Origin: Pseudochrobactrum saccharolyticum
Lineage (GTDB): Bacteria > Pseudomonadota > Alphaproteobacteria > Rhizobiales > Rhizobiaceae
Direction: 5' to 3'
Length of the DNA: 64,000 nt
Assembly: GCF_008801715.1 (NCBI RefSeq)
Contig: NZ_VZPG01000002.1
Span: forward strand, 124,001-188,000
A program made the translations under genes and the position numbers. This document shows positions 27,728 through 35,810 of the stretch, piece after piece. The stretch's first letter is position 1; each line of letters opens with the position of its first letter. The notes under the pieces are model-generated. The model ran no database searches. It was not told where the DNA came from and saw only the letters and a program-made list of their open reading frames with translations.

Positions 27728-28483
27728 ATGTTAGAGATCATTAATCTGCACGCCAAAATCGCTGACACGGATACAGAGATCATCCGTGGTCTGAACCTCA
27801 CCGTTAAAGCCGGTGAAGTGGCTGCGATCATGGGCCCGAACGGTTCGGGTAAATCCACCCTGTCTTACATTCTGGCCGGTCGTTCAGACTACGAAGTGAC
27901 ATCCGGTGACATTCTGTATAACGGCGAAAGCATTCTGGAACTGGATCCTGCGGAACGTGCAGCCAAGGGCATCTTCCTTGCATTCCAGTATCCGCTGGAA
28001 ATTCCAGGCGTTGCCACAATGGAATTCCTGAAAGTTGCGATGAATGCGCAGCGTAAGGCACGCGGTGAAGAAGAGCTGAAAATTCCTGAACTGCTGCGTC
28101 GCGTTAAGGAAGCTGCCGGCGGCCTGAACATGGATATGGCTATGCTGAAGCGTCCGCTCAATGTCGGTTTCTCCGGCGGTGAGAAGAAACGTGCGGAAAT
28201 TCTGCAGATGCAGCTTCTGGAACCATCACTCTGCGTTCTCGACGAAACCGACTCCGGTCTGGACATTGATGCGCTGAAGATCGTTTCCGATGGTGTGAAT
28301 GCTCTGCGTTCGCCTGACCGTGCTGTGATCGTGATCACCCACTATCAGCGTCTGCTTGAATATATTGTACCGGACAGTGTGCATGTTCTTTACAAAGGAC
28401 AGGTTATCAAATCCGGCGATAAGAGCCTCGCTCTGCATCTGGAAGAAAACGGATACGCTGAAATCATCGGCGCAGCTGCTTAA
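27728..28483 (+). CDS. sufC: SufC ATPase of the SufBCD complex
   Basis: SufC is a 251-residue ABC-type ATPase that drives shape changes in SufBD during cluster assembly; it is cytoplasmic and not a transporter. It has Walker A GPNGSGKST, the Q-loop region LAFQYPLEIPG, the signature FSGGEKKRAE and Walker B CVLDETDSGLDIDA, typical for SufC in having Asp-Glu followed by Thr-Asp-Ser-Gly. It follows sufB by 90 bp and precedes sufD by a few bases. Confidence 0.98.
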   Translation: MLEIINLHAKIADTDTEIIRGLNLTVKAGEVAAIMGPNGSGKSTLSYILAGRSDYEVTSGDILYNGESILELDPAERAAKGIFLAFQYPLEIPGVATMEFLKVAMNAQRKARGEEELKIPELLRRVKEAAGGLNMDMAMLKRPLNVGFSGGEKKRAEILQMQLLEPSLCVLDETDSGLDIDALKIVSDGVNALRSPDRAVIVITHYQRLLEYIVPDSVHVLYKGQVIKSGDKSLALHLEENGYAEIIGAAA

Positions 28484-28491
28484 AGAGAGGG

Positions 28492-29769
28492 ATGAATATG
28501 AACGTCCATCTTCAGAAGGTCAGAACGCCGGCTGAGAGTGCATTGATTGATGCATTCGCTGTCCGCGTCGGTGATCTGCCGGGTGATACGGAAGTCGTAA
28601 GCGCCCGCGATAACGCACTGGAAGCTTTGAAAATCAACGGTCTGCCTGGCCGTCGTATTGAAAGCTGGCACTATACAGATCTGCGCACATTGCTGCGCTC
28701 GGTTGCGCCGTTCGATGCGAATGTGAGCCATAAATCTGTTGCGCCGCTGCTCGACGGTTCTGCCGTGCTGACCGTTGCCAATGGTGTTGCGCAGAAGCCT
28801 GTGCAGATCGAAGGCGTACGCGTTGAAGCGATCCGCGATATTCTGGGACAGGGCATTGCTGCCCATACCCTGAAAACCCGTGGTGACGATGATGCGATCG
28901 GCCAGATCAACGCAGCCTATGCCAGCGATGGCTGGGGTCTGTCTGTTGCTGACGGTACCGAGCTGGAACAGGCTGTTGAGCTGCAGAATTTGCAGCCTTC
29001 CGGCCAGTCCCATGTGCGTTTTCCGGTCAAGATCGGCTCAAATGTCAAAGCGACATTTATCGAGCGCCAGATCGGCGGTGAGGCAGAGACTTTCGCAACC
29101 AGTATCGGCCATGTGACGATTGCTGATAATTCAGAAATCGTCTGGGTTATCGTGCGTGAGCATACGGATCTTTCCACGCAACTGTCGCAGATCAATGTGA
29201 CAATCGGTGAGAATTCCAAGCTGATCCTGTTCGTGATGAATGCCGGCGGCAAACTGGTGCGTCAGGAAATCAATGTGGATGTAAAGGGCGAAGGCTCTGA
29301 CTTCCAGCTTCGTACGCTCAACCTGCTTGGCGGCGAAACAGTGACTGACGTGACCATGAATGTTGGTCATCTCGTTGAAAACACCACCTCGACCGAGGTT
29401 GTGCGCAATGTGGTGACAGACAAAGCGCGCGGTATTTTTCAGGGCATGATCCGCGTTGCGCAGATCGCTCAGAAAACTGACGCGAAAATGGCCTGTAACA
29501 CATTGCTGTTGTCAGATGATGCGGAATTTGCGGCCAAACCTGAGCTGGAAATCTTTGCTGATGACGTGGCCTGCGGTCACGGTGCGACTGTGCGTGAGAT
29601 TGAAAAGGATCACCTTTTCTATCTGATGGCGCGCGGTGTGCCTGAAAATGCAGCCCGTGGCCTGCTGGTCAAAGCCTTTATCGCAGAAGTGATTGAAGAG
29701 CTGGAAAACGAAACCCTCGTTGAAAAGCTTGAAGATATTTTGCAGAGCTGGCTCGAAAAGCACGCTTGA
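28492..29769 (+). CDS. sufD: Fe-S cluster assembly protein SufD
   Basis: SufD (425 residues, or 423 from ATG 28498) pairs with SufB and is needed for iron entry into the complex. It has the N-terminal region GLPGRRIESWHYTDLR, the beta-helix core with many Gly/Asn turns, and the C-terminal SufBD motif VACGHGATVREIEKDHLFYLMARGVPENAAR. The start directly follows sufC behind AGAGAGG, so translation is coupled. The 130-bp gap after it holds four palindromes that separate sufBCD from sufS. Confidence 0.97.
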   Translation: MNMNVHLQKVRTPAESALIDAFAVRVGDLPGDTEVVSARDNALEALKINGLPGRRIESWHYTDLRTLLRSVAPFDANVSHKSVAPLLDGSAVLTVANGVAQKPVQIEGVRVEAIRDILGQGIAAHTLKTRGDDDAIGQINAAYASDGWGLSVADGTELEQAVELQNLQPSGQSHVRFPVKIGSNVKATFIERQIGGEAETFATSIGHVTIADNSEIVWVIVREHTDLSTQLSQINVTIGENSKLILFVMNAGGKLVRQEINVDVKGEGSDFQLRTLNLLGGETVTDVTMNVGHLVENTTSTEVVRNVVTDKARGIFQGMIRVAQIAQKTDAKMACNTLLLSDDAEFAAKPELEIFADDVACGHGATVREIEKDHLFYLMARGVPENAARGLLVKAFIAEVIEELENETLVEKLEDILQSWLEKHA

Positions 29770-29780
29770 TGATGCAAAAA

Positions 29781-29800
29781 GAGCGGGAAATTTCCCGCTC
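29781..29800 (+). terminator. Perfect 20-bp palindrome after sufD, possible attenuator
   Basis: GAGCGGGAAATTTCCCGCTC is fully self-complementary, preceded by five A and followed by TTCTTCCC. Its position inside the suf cluster, with a weak T-stretch, suggests partial termination that would lower sufS and sufT relative to sufBCD. Confidence 0.55.
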
Positions 29801-29815
29801 TTCTTCCCTGATATA

Positions 29816-29887
29816 GAGCACATGGTGCCTTATTGATTTTTGTGAGCACCCAGTGCTCTTGCCTGCTTTTTTGAGCACAAAGTGCTC
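29816..29887 (+). promoter_or_regulatory. Three phased GAGCAC-N3-GTGCTC palindromes upstream of sufS
   Basis: Palindromes begin at 29816 (GAGCACATGGTGCC, imperfect), 29844 (GAGCACCCAGTGCTC) and 29873 (GAGCACAAAGTGCTC), spaced 28 and 29 bp apart. The last ends right at the AGGAG of sufS. They could be DNA operators or small RNA hairpins controlling access to the ribosome-binding site. I do not know a regulator with this site. Confidence 0.6.
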
Positions 29888-29899
29888 AGGAGTACGATT

Positions 29900-31144
29900 A
29901 TGAATCAATTATCGTCTGTACTGCAAAATTATGATGTTGAAGCAATCCGTCGTGATTTCCCGATCCTGTCGCGTGAAGTCTATGGCAAGCCGCTGATCTA
30001 TCTCGATAATGGTGCCTCGGCACAGAAGCCGCAGGCGGTTATTGATGCGATAACGCATGCTTATTCCAACGAATATGCCAATGTGCATCGCGGCCTGCAT
30101 TACCTCTCTAATGCGACGACCGATGCCTATGAGCGTGCGCGTGAAAAAGTGCGCAACTTTCTCAATGCCGGTTCTGTAGACGAGATCGTCTTTACCAAAT
30201 CGGCGACTGAGGCGATCAACACGGTTGCCTATGGTTATGGTATGCCGAAGATAGGTGAGGGTGATGAAATCCTGCTCACCATTCTTGAGCATCATTCTAA
30301 CATCGTGCCTTGGCATTTCATCCGCGAGCGTCAGGGTGCCAAGCTGGTTTTTGCGCCGGTGGATGATGAAGGTGTGTTCCACCTTGATGAATTCGAGAAA
30401 TGCATTACGCCGAAAACCAAGCTGATTGCGCTGACCCATATGTCCAATGTGACGGGTACGGTTCTGCCGATTAAAAAGATCGTCGAACTTGCTCATGCGC
30501 GCGGCATTCCGGTGCTGGTGGATGGTTCGCAGGCTGCTGTGCATATGCCGGTGGATGTGCGTGATCTCGGTTGTGACTGGTATATTATGACCGGCCACAA
30601 GCTTTATGGCCCGTCGGGTATCGGCGTGCTGTATGGCCGTATGGAAATGCTGGAACAGATGCGCCCGTTTATGGGTGGTGGTGAAATGATTGAAGAGGTA
30701 ACCATTGATAATGTTACCTATAATCATCCGCCGCATCGTTTTGAGGCCGGAACCCCGCCGATTGTGCAGGCTATTGGATTGGGCGCAGCGCTTGACTATA
30801 TAGAGAGCATAGGTCGTGAGGCTATTGCTGCCCATGAGGCTGATCTGCGTCTCTATGCGCATGAGTCTCTGGCGAAAATTAACTCACTGCGTATTGTCGG
30901 CAATGCACCGGATAAAGGCGCGATCATTGCGTTTGAGATGCAGGGTATTCATGCCCATGACGTTTCAACTCTGATTGACCGTGCAGGAATTGCAGTGCGG
31001 GCAGGCACCCATTGTGCTCAGCCATTGCTGCAGCGCTTTGGAGTAACATCGACCTGCCGTGCTTCCTTCGCTATGTATAATACCCGCGCGGAAGTGGATG
31101 CTCTGGTTGCAGCGCTTGAAAAAGCAAGACAGTTTTTTGGATGA
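29900..31144 (+). CDS. sufS: Cysteine desulfurase SufS (group II)
   Basis: SufS (414 residues) releases sulfur from cysteine for the SufBCD scaffold. It shows YLDNGASAQKP, NVHRGLHYLSNATTDAYE, TKSATEAINTV, the PLP lysine Lys234 in TGHKLYGPSGIG, and Cys372 in RAGTHCAQPLL, the short-loop group II arrangement. ATG 29900 is preferred over GTG 29882 because AGGAG lies 7-8 bp upstream, and because 29882 would lie inside the third palindrome. Its stop overlaps the sufT start (ATGATGA). No sufE is visible in the window. Confidence 0.97.
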   Translation: MNQLSSVLQNYDVEAIRRDFPILSREVYGKPLIYLDNGASAQKPQAVIDAITHAYSNEYANVHRGLHYLSNATTDAYERAREKVRNFLNAGSVDEIVFTKSATEAINTVAYGYGMPKIGEGDEILLTILEHHSNIVPWHFIRERQGAKLVFAPVDDEGVFHLDEFEKCITPKTKLIALTHMSNVTGTVLPIKKIVELAHARGIPVLVDGSQAAVHMPVDVRDLGCDWYIMTGHKLYGPSGIGVLYGRMEMLEQMRPFMGGGEMIEEVTIDNVTYNHPPHRFEAGTPPIVQAIGLGAALDYIESIGREAIAAHEADLRLYAHESLAKINSLRIVGNAPDKGAIIAFEMQGIHAHDVSTLIDRAGIAVRAGTHCAQPLLQRFGVTSTCRASFAMYNTRAEVDALVAALEKARQFFG

Positions 31145-31557
31145 TGAATATGGATACTAAACAGCAAGTGCCGGTCGCAGATGTGATCGCAGCAGATGAA
31201 GAAAACAGTGCTTCAAAAGTGTTTTCCGCTTCCGCAATTCCGGAAGAAGAATTGCTGCGCCTGACCGATGATATTATCGGCGCGCTGAAAACTGTCTATG
31301 ATCCGGAAATTCCGGCAGATATTTATGAGCTCGGCCTGATCTACAAGGTTGATATTGAAGATGACCGCACGGTCAAAATCGATATGACACTGACTGCCCC
31401 GGGTTGCCCTGTAGCCGGTGAAATGCCGGGCTGGGTGGAAAATGCTGTTGGTGCGGTTGAGGGCGTTTCCCATGTGGAAGTGACCATGACCTTTGATCCG
31501 CCATGGACACCGGACCGTATGTCCGAAGAAGCTCAGGTTGCTGTGGGCTGGTACTGA
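31141..31557 (+). CDS. sufT: SufT-like DUF59 (MIP18) Fe-S assembly protein
   Basis: The protein has 138 residues with an N-terminal extension of about 45 residues and a DUF59 domain: ALKTVYDPEIPADIYELGLIYKV, TLTAPGCPVAGEMPGWV with the conserved Cys, and VEVTMTFDPPWTPDRMSEEAQ. Members of this family help Fe-S cluster maturation or transfer. The start overlaps the sufS stop, so the two are translationally coupled. It ends the first part of the suf cluster with a strong bidirectional terminator. Confidence 0.93.
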   Translation: MMNMDTKQQVPVADVIAADEENSASKVFSASAIPEEELLRLTDDIIGALKTVYDPEIPADIYELGLIYKVDIEDDRTVKIDMTLTAPGCPVAGEMPGWVENAVGAVEGVSHVEVTMTFDPPWTPDRMSEEAQVAVGWY

Positions 31558-31564
31558 TTTTAAA

Positions 31565-31586
31565 AACGCTGCGGAAACGCAGCGTT
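31565..31586. terminator. Bidirectional terminator between sufT and the Rrf2 gene
   Basis: AACGCTGCG (31565-31573), GAAA loop, CGCAGCGTT (31578-31586), with A-run before and T-run after. Confidence 0.92.
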
Positions 31587-31592
31587 TTTTAT

Positions 31593-32087
31593 TTAGCGTG
31601 CATGTAAGCTAAGATAATCGGATACGAGTAGCTTGCTGGAAGGGCTGATCTGCTGCTCGCCGTCCTGCATGAGATCGGCAACAGTCTGGCTGCGTAAAGC
31701 ATTGCGCCAGAGCTGTTCTGCGGCCAGCATCCGCGATTTGATGAAACAATCTCTCTTATAGTTGCAGGGATCCTGTGATTTTCCAGGTGCGCGGCGGCGA
31801 ATTTCCCTGCAAATAAAGGCCGGTTCTTTGCCGTCAATCGCTTCCACAATATCGAGCAATGTAATCTGTTGCGGAATATGTGCGAGCCGGTAGCCGCCAC
31901 GCGGCCCCGGAATAGCTATAATCACATCAGCAGCGGTGAGGGCACGCAGGTGCTTCAGCAGATAGCTCTCAGATACGCCGTGCAGCTCCGCCAGATGTTT
32001 CCCCGCCAGAACCTTATCCTCCGGCAGCCCTGACAGCACGAGTGCGCAATGCAATGCCGCCTCAACACCGTCGCTCATTTTGCGCAT
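31593..32087 (-). CDS. Rrf2-family transcriptional regulator with three spaced cysteines
   Basis: The 164-residue protein has the Rrf2 winged helix (AGKHLAELHGVSESYLLKHLRAL, GPRGGYRLAH) and a dimer helix. After the wing come Cys93, Cys108 and Cys114, spaced C-X14-C-X5-C. Fe-S sensing relatives such as IscR, NsrR and RirA have the same CX5C pair but a shorter first gap. A Fe-S or thiol-based redox sensor is therefore likely but not certain. It is divergent from the AhpD-like gene with a 25-bp palindrome in between. AAGG lies 7 bp before the start. The C-terminal tail is longer than in NsrR. Confidence 0.88.
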   Translation of the reverse strand: MRKMSDGVEAALHCALVLSGLPEDKVLAGKHLAELHGVSESYLLKHLRALTAADVIIAIPGPRGGYRLAHIPQQITLLDIVEAIDGKEPAFICREIRRRAPGKSQDPCNYKRDCFIKSRMLAAEQLWRNALRSQTVADLMQDGEQQISPSSKLLVSDYLSLHAR

Positions 32088-32116
32088 ATCACAACCTTGA
32101 GATTTGTTAATTTCAT

Positions 32117-32141
32117 ATCATGGATATATTATATCGATGAT
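32117..32141. promoter_or_regulatory. 25-bp near-perfect palindrome, likely operator of the Rrf2 regulator
   Basis: The left half ATCATGGATATA (32117-32128) and right half TATATCGATGAT (32130-32141) are reverse complements except for one position, around a single central base. It lies in the 86-bp gap between the divergent Rrf2 and AhpD-like genes. Rrf2 proteins bind palindromes of this size, so it is a good candidate for autoregulation and control of the partner gene. Confidence 0.7.
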
Positions 32142-32173
32142 TCTAGGGCAAACTTTTATTTCGGACAAAACTT

Positions 32174-32620
32174 ATGCAAAGCAGAATAAATATCGCGAAA
32201 ATTACACCAGAGCTTTATCAATCAATACAGGCATTGGACGCAGCCGTTGATGCAGCGGGGCTGGATAAGCGTCTGCTGCATCTGGTGAAAATCCGCGCTT
32301 CACAGATTAACGGATGTTCCTATTGTACAGATATTCATATCCGTGATGCTCATAAAGACGGTATGGATATGCAGACTTTATATATGACAAGCGCATGGCG
32401 TGAATCGCCGTGTTTTGATGCGCGTGACCGTGCTGTGCTGGAATGGACCGAACATCTCACGCGGGTTGCAGAACTCGGCGTGCCGGATACTCTTTATGAA
32501 AGTGTCAAAGCGCTGTTCTCCGAAGAAGAAATTGCCAAGCTGATTGTGGCAGTCGGCATGATCAATTTGTGGAACCGGATTGGTGTCAGCACGCAGCTCA
32601 TTCATCCGCGTAAGCCGTAA
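32174..32620 (+). CDS. AhpD-like/carboxymuconolactone decarboxylase family protein
   Basis: The 148-residue protein belongs to the AhpD-like fold. It has RASQINGCSYCTDIH with Cys48, Cys51 and His55, the arrangement of an alkylhydroperoxidase D active site, and IAKLIVAVGMINLWNRIGVSTQ near the end. Such proteins are usually thiol peroxidases or reductases. The divergent Rrf2 regulator and shared palindrome suggest a redox or nitrosative stress response. It carries its own terminator. Direct carboxymuconolactone decarboxylase activity is unlikely given the CxxC motif. Confidence 0.9.
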   Translation: MQSRINIAKITPELYQSIQALDAAVDAAGLDKRLLHLVKIRASQINGCSYCTDIHIRDAHKDGMDMQTLYMTSAWRESPCFDARDRAVLEWTEHLTRVAELGVPDTLYESVKALFSEEEIAKLIVAVGMINLWNRIGVSTQLIHPRKP

Positions 32621-32623
32621 AAC

Positions 32624-32653
32624 AAAAAGCCTGTCAGTGATGACAGGCTTTTT
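32624..32653. terminator. Terminator after the AhpD-like gene
   Basis: AAAAAGCCTGTCA (32624-32636) pairs with TGACAGGCTTTTT (32641-32653) around GTGA; it serves both converging genes. Confidence 0.9.
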
Positions 32654-32672
32654 AAAGAGCTGAATACAGAAA

Positions 32673-33527
32673 TTAAGGTGCACCGCATTCTTCCGGCACG
32701 CTTTTTTCAAGCGGCAACGGCGATTTTGACAGCGTGCCTGCCATGATTGCCATTGGCTTGAATGGCGGCACTGCCTGCATGGCAGGGTTGCTCATGCTGA
32801 TCGTGTAGCAACCGGTATAAACCTGCGACTTACCTTCAGCGAGTTTGGATTCGATAGCAATCGGCACAGACCAATAGATCTGACCGGCACCCGGATCAGG
32901 TTCGCTGCTGCCGAGTTTAATGCTGACAGATTCTGTACCGGCATAGCCCTTGGCATATTTCTCAAAATCATCGCCCTGCTGGCCTTCAGCATAATAGCTG
33001 TAGGCACGCACATATTCTTTGCGGTTAATGGCGTTGTAATAGGATTCCAGCAATTTCTGCGGTGTGCTGCGGTCATCCACATAATCGGGCAGAACCAAGC
33101 CTTCAGCCACTTCTTTTGTGGCTTCAGGGGCCGGAGCTTCGGGCTTGTCTGTGGCTTCTGTGGATTTTTTAGCGTCCGGCTTATCCGCAGGCACAGCATC
33201 TTCTTTCGGCTTTTCAGCTTCAGTTTTCTCCGCTTTCGCTTTTTCGACCTTGGCTTTTTCTTCCTCAGAATCTTTAGCTGCTGCTTCACCGGCCTTTTTT
33301 AAGGCATCTGGCTTTACCTTTTGCTGTGCTGCAGGCTTGTCTTTGGTTTCAGCTGTACCCGCCGCCTTGGCATAAATCGCACTGCCGGTCAGCAAAGCTG
33401 CACCGATAATCGTGGTTCCAAGCAATCGCATAATTGTAAGGCGTTGTTGCCGAGCGCGATCCTGTGTGATGGCCAATGCAACGGGACGATGTGATGCGGG
33501 GTTATGACGGCTTTGCTGAATACCCAT
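32673..33527 (-). CDS. Exported or membrane-anchored protein with charged linker, function unknown
   Basis: I cannot name this 284-residue protein. A hydrophobic segment (about 33-56, MRLLGTTIIGAALLTGSAIYAKA) follows a 32-residue basic head. A Lys/Glu/Ala/Pro-rich low-complexity region (about 57-155) leads to a folded C-terminal domain with STPQKLLESYYNAINRKEYVRAYSYY, a pattern resembling NTF2/SnoaL-like helices. The start at 33527 has GGAG at a good distance; the internal ATG at 33431 would give a neat signal peptide but has no ribosome-binding site. It separates sufA from the rest of suf and is divergent from it. The Cys pair near the end (YTGCYT, PEECGAP) may form a disulfide. Confidence 0.75.
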   Translation of the reverse strand: MGIQQSRHNPASHRPVALAITQDRARQQRLTIMRLLGTTIIGAALLTGSAIYAKAAGTAETKDKPAAQQKVKPDALKKAGEAAAKDSEEEKAKVEKAKAEKTEAEKPKEDAVPADKPDAKKSTEATDKPEAPAPEATKEVAEGLVLPDYVDDRSTPQKLLESYYNAINRKEYVRAYSYYAEGQQGDDFEKYAKGYAGTESVSIKLGSSEPDPGAGQIYWSVPIAIESKLAEGKSQVYTGCYTISMSNPAMQAVPPFKPMAIMAGTLSKSPLPLEKSVPEECGAP

Positions 33528-33838
33528 TAAAATCTCCGCTTAGCTGAGGCAAAGAACCTGAGATGCTCTTTTATTCGCAAAAGACTGCAAACAGATCATG
33601 GCAATTTTACGCGTTTTGCGAATTATTCATTTTATTCTTATGCGCTGTAAAGAACAGAAAATCTTGCGTTAAATGCAGGATCAGAGCGTTGCTTTACTTG
33701 CAGTCAGGACTGTGTGAGACTAGATAGAGTATCAGAGGTAAACCGGACAATCGGGGCTTAGTGCAGGATTTCAGGTTGGCCTCGCAAGTTGAAACTACAT
33801 GGCCTTGAACCATGTAACAGATACAAGTGAGAAATTTT
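33528..33838. other. Divergent gene-free region upstream of sufA, with leader hairpin
   Basis: The 311-bp gap should carry the promoters of sufA and the secreted-protein gene. TACATGG (33796-33802) and CCATGTA (33810-33816) form a 7-bp hairpin about 22 bp ahead of the sufA start codon. No other feature is clear. Confidence 0.4.
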
Positions 33839-34219
33839 ATGGGACGTTTTTCCATCATGACCCTGACCGACGCAGCAGCGGAACGCGTGCGCGAAATTCA
33901 GGCCTCTCATGAGGATGCTCTGGGTATCCGCGTGGGAGTGAAAAAGGGCGGCTGCGCCGGTATGGAATATACGATTGCGTTGGCTGAAGAAGCCAAAGCC
34001 GGTGATGACCTCATCGAGCATGAAGGTGCAAAAGTCTATGTGGCACCGGAAGCTGCATTGTTTCTGCTTGGCACACAGATGGATTTTGAAGTGACAACTC
34101 TGCGCACAGGTTTTGTTTTCAATAACCCGAACCAGACATCGGCCTGCGGTTGTGGTGAATCCGTTGAGCTGGCACCGGTTACTCAGGAAGCACTGGATGC
34201 TGCGCATCGCGCTGCCTGA
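33839..34219 (+). CDS. sufA: A-type Fe-S carrier SufA/IscA family
   Basis: This 126-residue carrier accepts clusters from SufBCD and passes them to apoproteins. The three ligand cysteines are Cys39 in KKGGCAGMEY and Cys103/Cys105 in SACGCGES, the canonical C-X63-C-X-C arrangement. ATG 33839 is chosen; GTG 33827 and ATG 33857 are alternatives. It is set apart from sufBCDST by four unrelated-strand genes and a 311-bp promoter gap, so it needs its own promoter. In many relatives it follows sufT directly. Confidence 0.94.
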   Translation: MGRFSIMTLTDAAAERVREIQASHEDALGIRVGVKKGGCAGMEYTIALAEEAKAGDDLIEHEGAKVYVAPEAALFLLGTQMDFEVTTLRTGFVFNNPNQTSACGCGESVELAPVTQEALDAAHRAA

Positions 34220-34246
34220 TTATCCCGTTAAATACAGATAATAAAA

Positions 34247-34266
34247 AACCCGCCATTCGGCGGGTT
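34247..34266. terminator. Bidirectional terminator between sufA and the helicase gene
   Basis: AACCCGCC (34247-34254) pairs with GGCGGGTT (34259-34266), preceded by an A-run and followed by a T-run. Confidence 0.92.
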
Positions 34267-34274
34267 TTTCTTTT

Positions 34275-35810
34275 TTAAATATTGATCGGTATCAGCATGA
34301 AGGCCGGAATATCATCGCCGAAGCCCAGCGGTGACGGTTCATCGTCAAAATCACGACGATGACGTTTATTCTGCTGGCCATTCTGGTTGTGGTTCTGGCG
34401 GCGATCTTCATGGCCGTTTTTGTGCGGAGCAGGGCGAACCGGTTCCGCTGTAACGGCAGTGCCGATGGAGACATTATCCGGCAGAACAGGCTGCGGCGCA
34501 TTGAGCGCGGAAATGTCAGCCACGGCCTGAGGTGCTTCAGCAGTTTTTTCTTCTGCAACACGTGGCTGTGCCTGTTTTTCCTTGTGATCTTTATCACGGG
34601 ATTTCTTGCCGTTTTTACCACGGTTGTTACGACCGCGGCGACCGGTCTCTTCGGTCTCTTCCTGTGCAGGCAGAGTGGAGAGATCACCGTCCAGCCATTC
34701 AATCTTTTCGCCGATCATTTTCTCGATGGCATCAAGATATTTGGTATCTGCACCGGTGATGATCGAGAATGCCTTGCCCGAGCGGCCTGCACGACCGGTA
34801 CGGCCGATGCGGTGGACATAATCTTCCGCATGGATCGGAATGTCATAGTTGAACACATGGCTGACATCCGGAATATCCAGACCACGGGCAGCCACATCGG
34901 AAGCCACCAAAAGCTGAAGATTGCCGTCTTTAAAATTGCTCAGCATGGTCATGCGCGCGCGCTGATCCATATCGCCATGGAGCGCACCGGCATTGAAGCC
35001 GTGCTTTACCAGCGAGCGGAACAGTTCTGACACATCCATTTTGCGGTTGCAGAAAATGATCGCATTTTTCAGATCATCGCCTTCGGCCTGAATAAGATCA
35101 CGCAGCACTGCGCGTTTATCCCATGGCTTCTTAGCCGATTTAACCAGGCGCTGCGTCACAGTCTTCGCGGTTGTCGATGCTTTGGCAACCTCAACGCGCG
35201 CTGGCGAATGCAGGAACTGCTCAGTCAGCTTGGTGATTTCCGCAGGCATGGTTGCCGAGAAGAACAAGGTCTGACGGGTGAAAGGGATCAGCTTGCAGAT
35301 ACGCTCGATATCCGGAATGAACCCCATATCCAGCATACGGTCTGCTTCGTCGATAACCAGAATTTCAACACCGGTCAGCAGCAGTTTTCCCCGCTCAAAA
35401 TGATCGAGCAGACGACCAGGAGTAGCGATCAGCACATCAGCACCGCGTTCCAGCTTGCGCTCCTGTTCATCAAAGGAGACGCCGCCGATCAGCAGAGCAA
35501 CGTTAATACGGTGATTAACGCCGTATTTTACAAAATTCTCTTCAACCTGCGCTGCGAGTTCGCGGGTTGGTTCAAGAATGAGTGTGCGCGGCATACGTGC
35601 GCGTGCACGACCTTTTTCAAGCAGATGCAGCATCGGCAATACAAAGGATGCTGTTTTACCGGTACCGGTCTGGGCAATGCCGAGAACGTCTTTACGTTCC
35701 AAGGCCTGAGGAATGGCGCCAGCCTGAATAGGAGTAGGGGTGGTGTAACCGGCGGCTTCTACCGCTGCCAGTATTTTCGGTGACAGACCGAGTTCTGCAA
35801 ATGTCGTCAA
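34275..35810 (-). CDS. rhlE: DEAD-box RNA helicase, RhlE type
   Basis: The 511-residue ATP-dependent RNA helicase is likely involved in RNA decay or ribosome assembly. It has the Q motif TPTPIQAGAIPQ, Walker A AQTGTGKT, PTRELA, the DEAD box LVIDEADRMLDMGFIPD, FFSATMP, ARGLDIP and HRIGRTGRAGR. After about residue 375 a low-complexity basic tail rich in Arg, Lys, Asn and Gln follows, typical of RhlE. The only plausible start is TTG at 35810 (TTGACGACATTTGCAG); no ATG or strong ribosome-binding site lies upstream. Monocistronic. Confidence 0.92.
   Translation of the reverse strand: MTTFAELGLSPKILAAVEAAGYTTPTPIQAGAIPQALERKDVLGIAQTGTGKTASFVLPMLHLLEKGRARARMPRTLILEPTRELAAQVEENFVKYGVNHRINVALLIGGVSFDEQERKLERGADVLIATPGRLLDHFERGKLLLTGVEILVIDEADRMLDMGFIPDIERICKLIPFTRQTLFFSATMPAEITKLTEQFLHSPARVEVAKASTTAKTVTQRLVKSAKKPWDKRAVLRDLIQAEGDDLKNAIIFCNRKMDVSELFRSLVKHGFNAGALHGDMDQRARMTMLSNFKDGNLQLLVASDVAARGLDIPDVSHVFNYDIPIHAEDYVHRIGRTGRAGRSGKAFSIITGADTKYLDAIEKMIGEKIEWLDGDLSTLPAQEETEETGRRGRNNRGKNGKKSRDKDHKEKQAQPRVAEEKTAEAPQAVADISALNAPQPVLPDNVSIGTAVTAEPVRPAPHKNGHEDRRQNHNQNGQQNKRHRRDFDDEPSPLGFGDDIPAFMLIPINI

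Noticed and set aside
29816-29887. The three GAGCAC palindromes as a CRISPR array
   Set aside because: Units are only 15 bp with about 14-bp gaps, there are three, and no cas genes are present.
34359-35030. 223-codon frame antisense to the helicase gene
   Set aside because: It runs through the low-complexity tail and conserved core of rhlE on the other strand; the helicase motifs explain the DNA.
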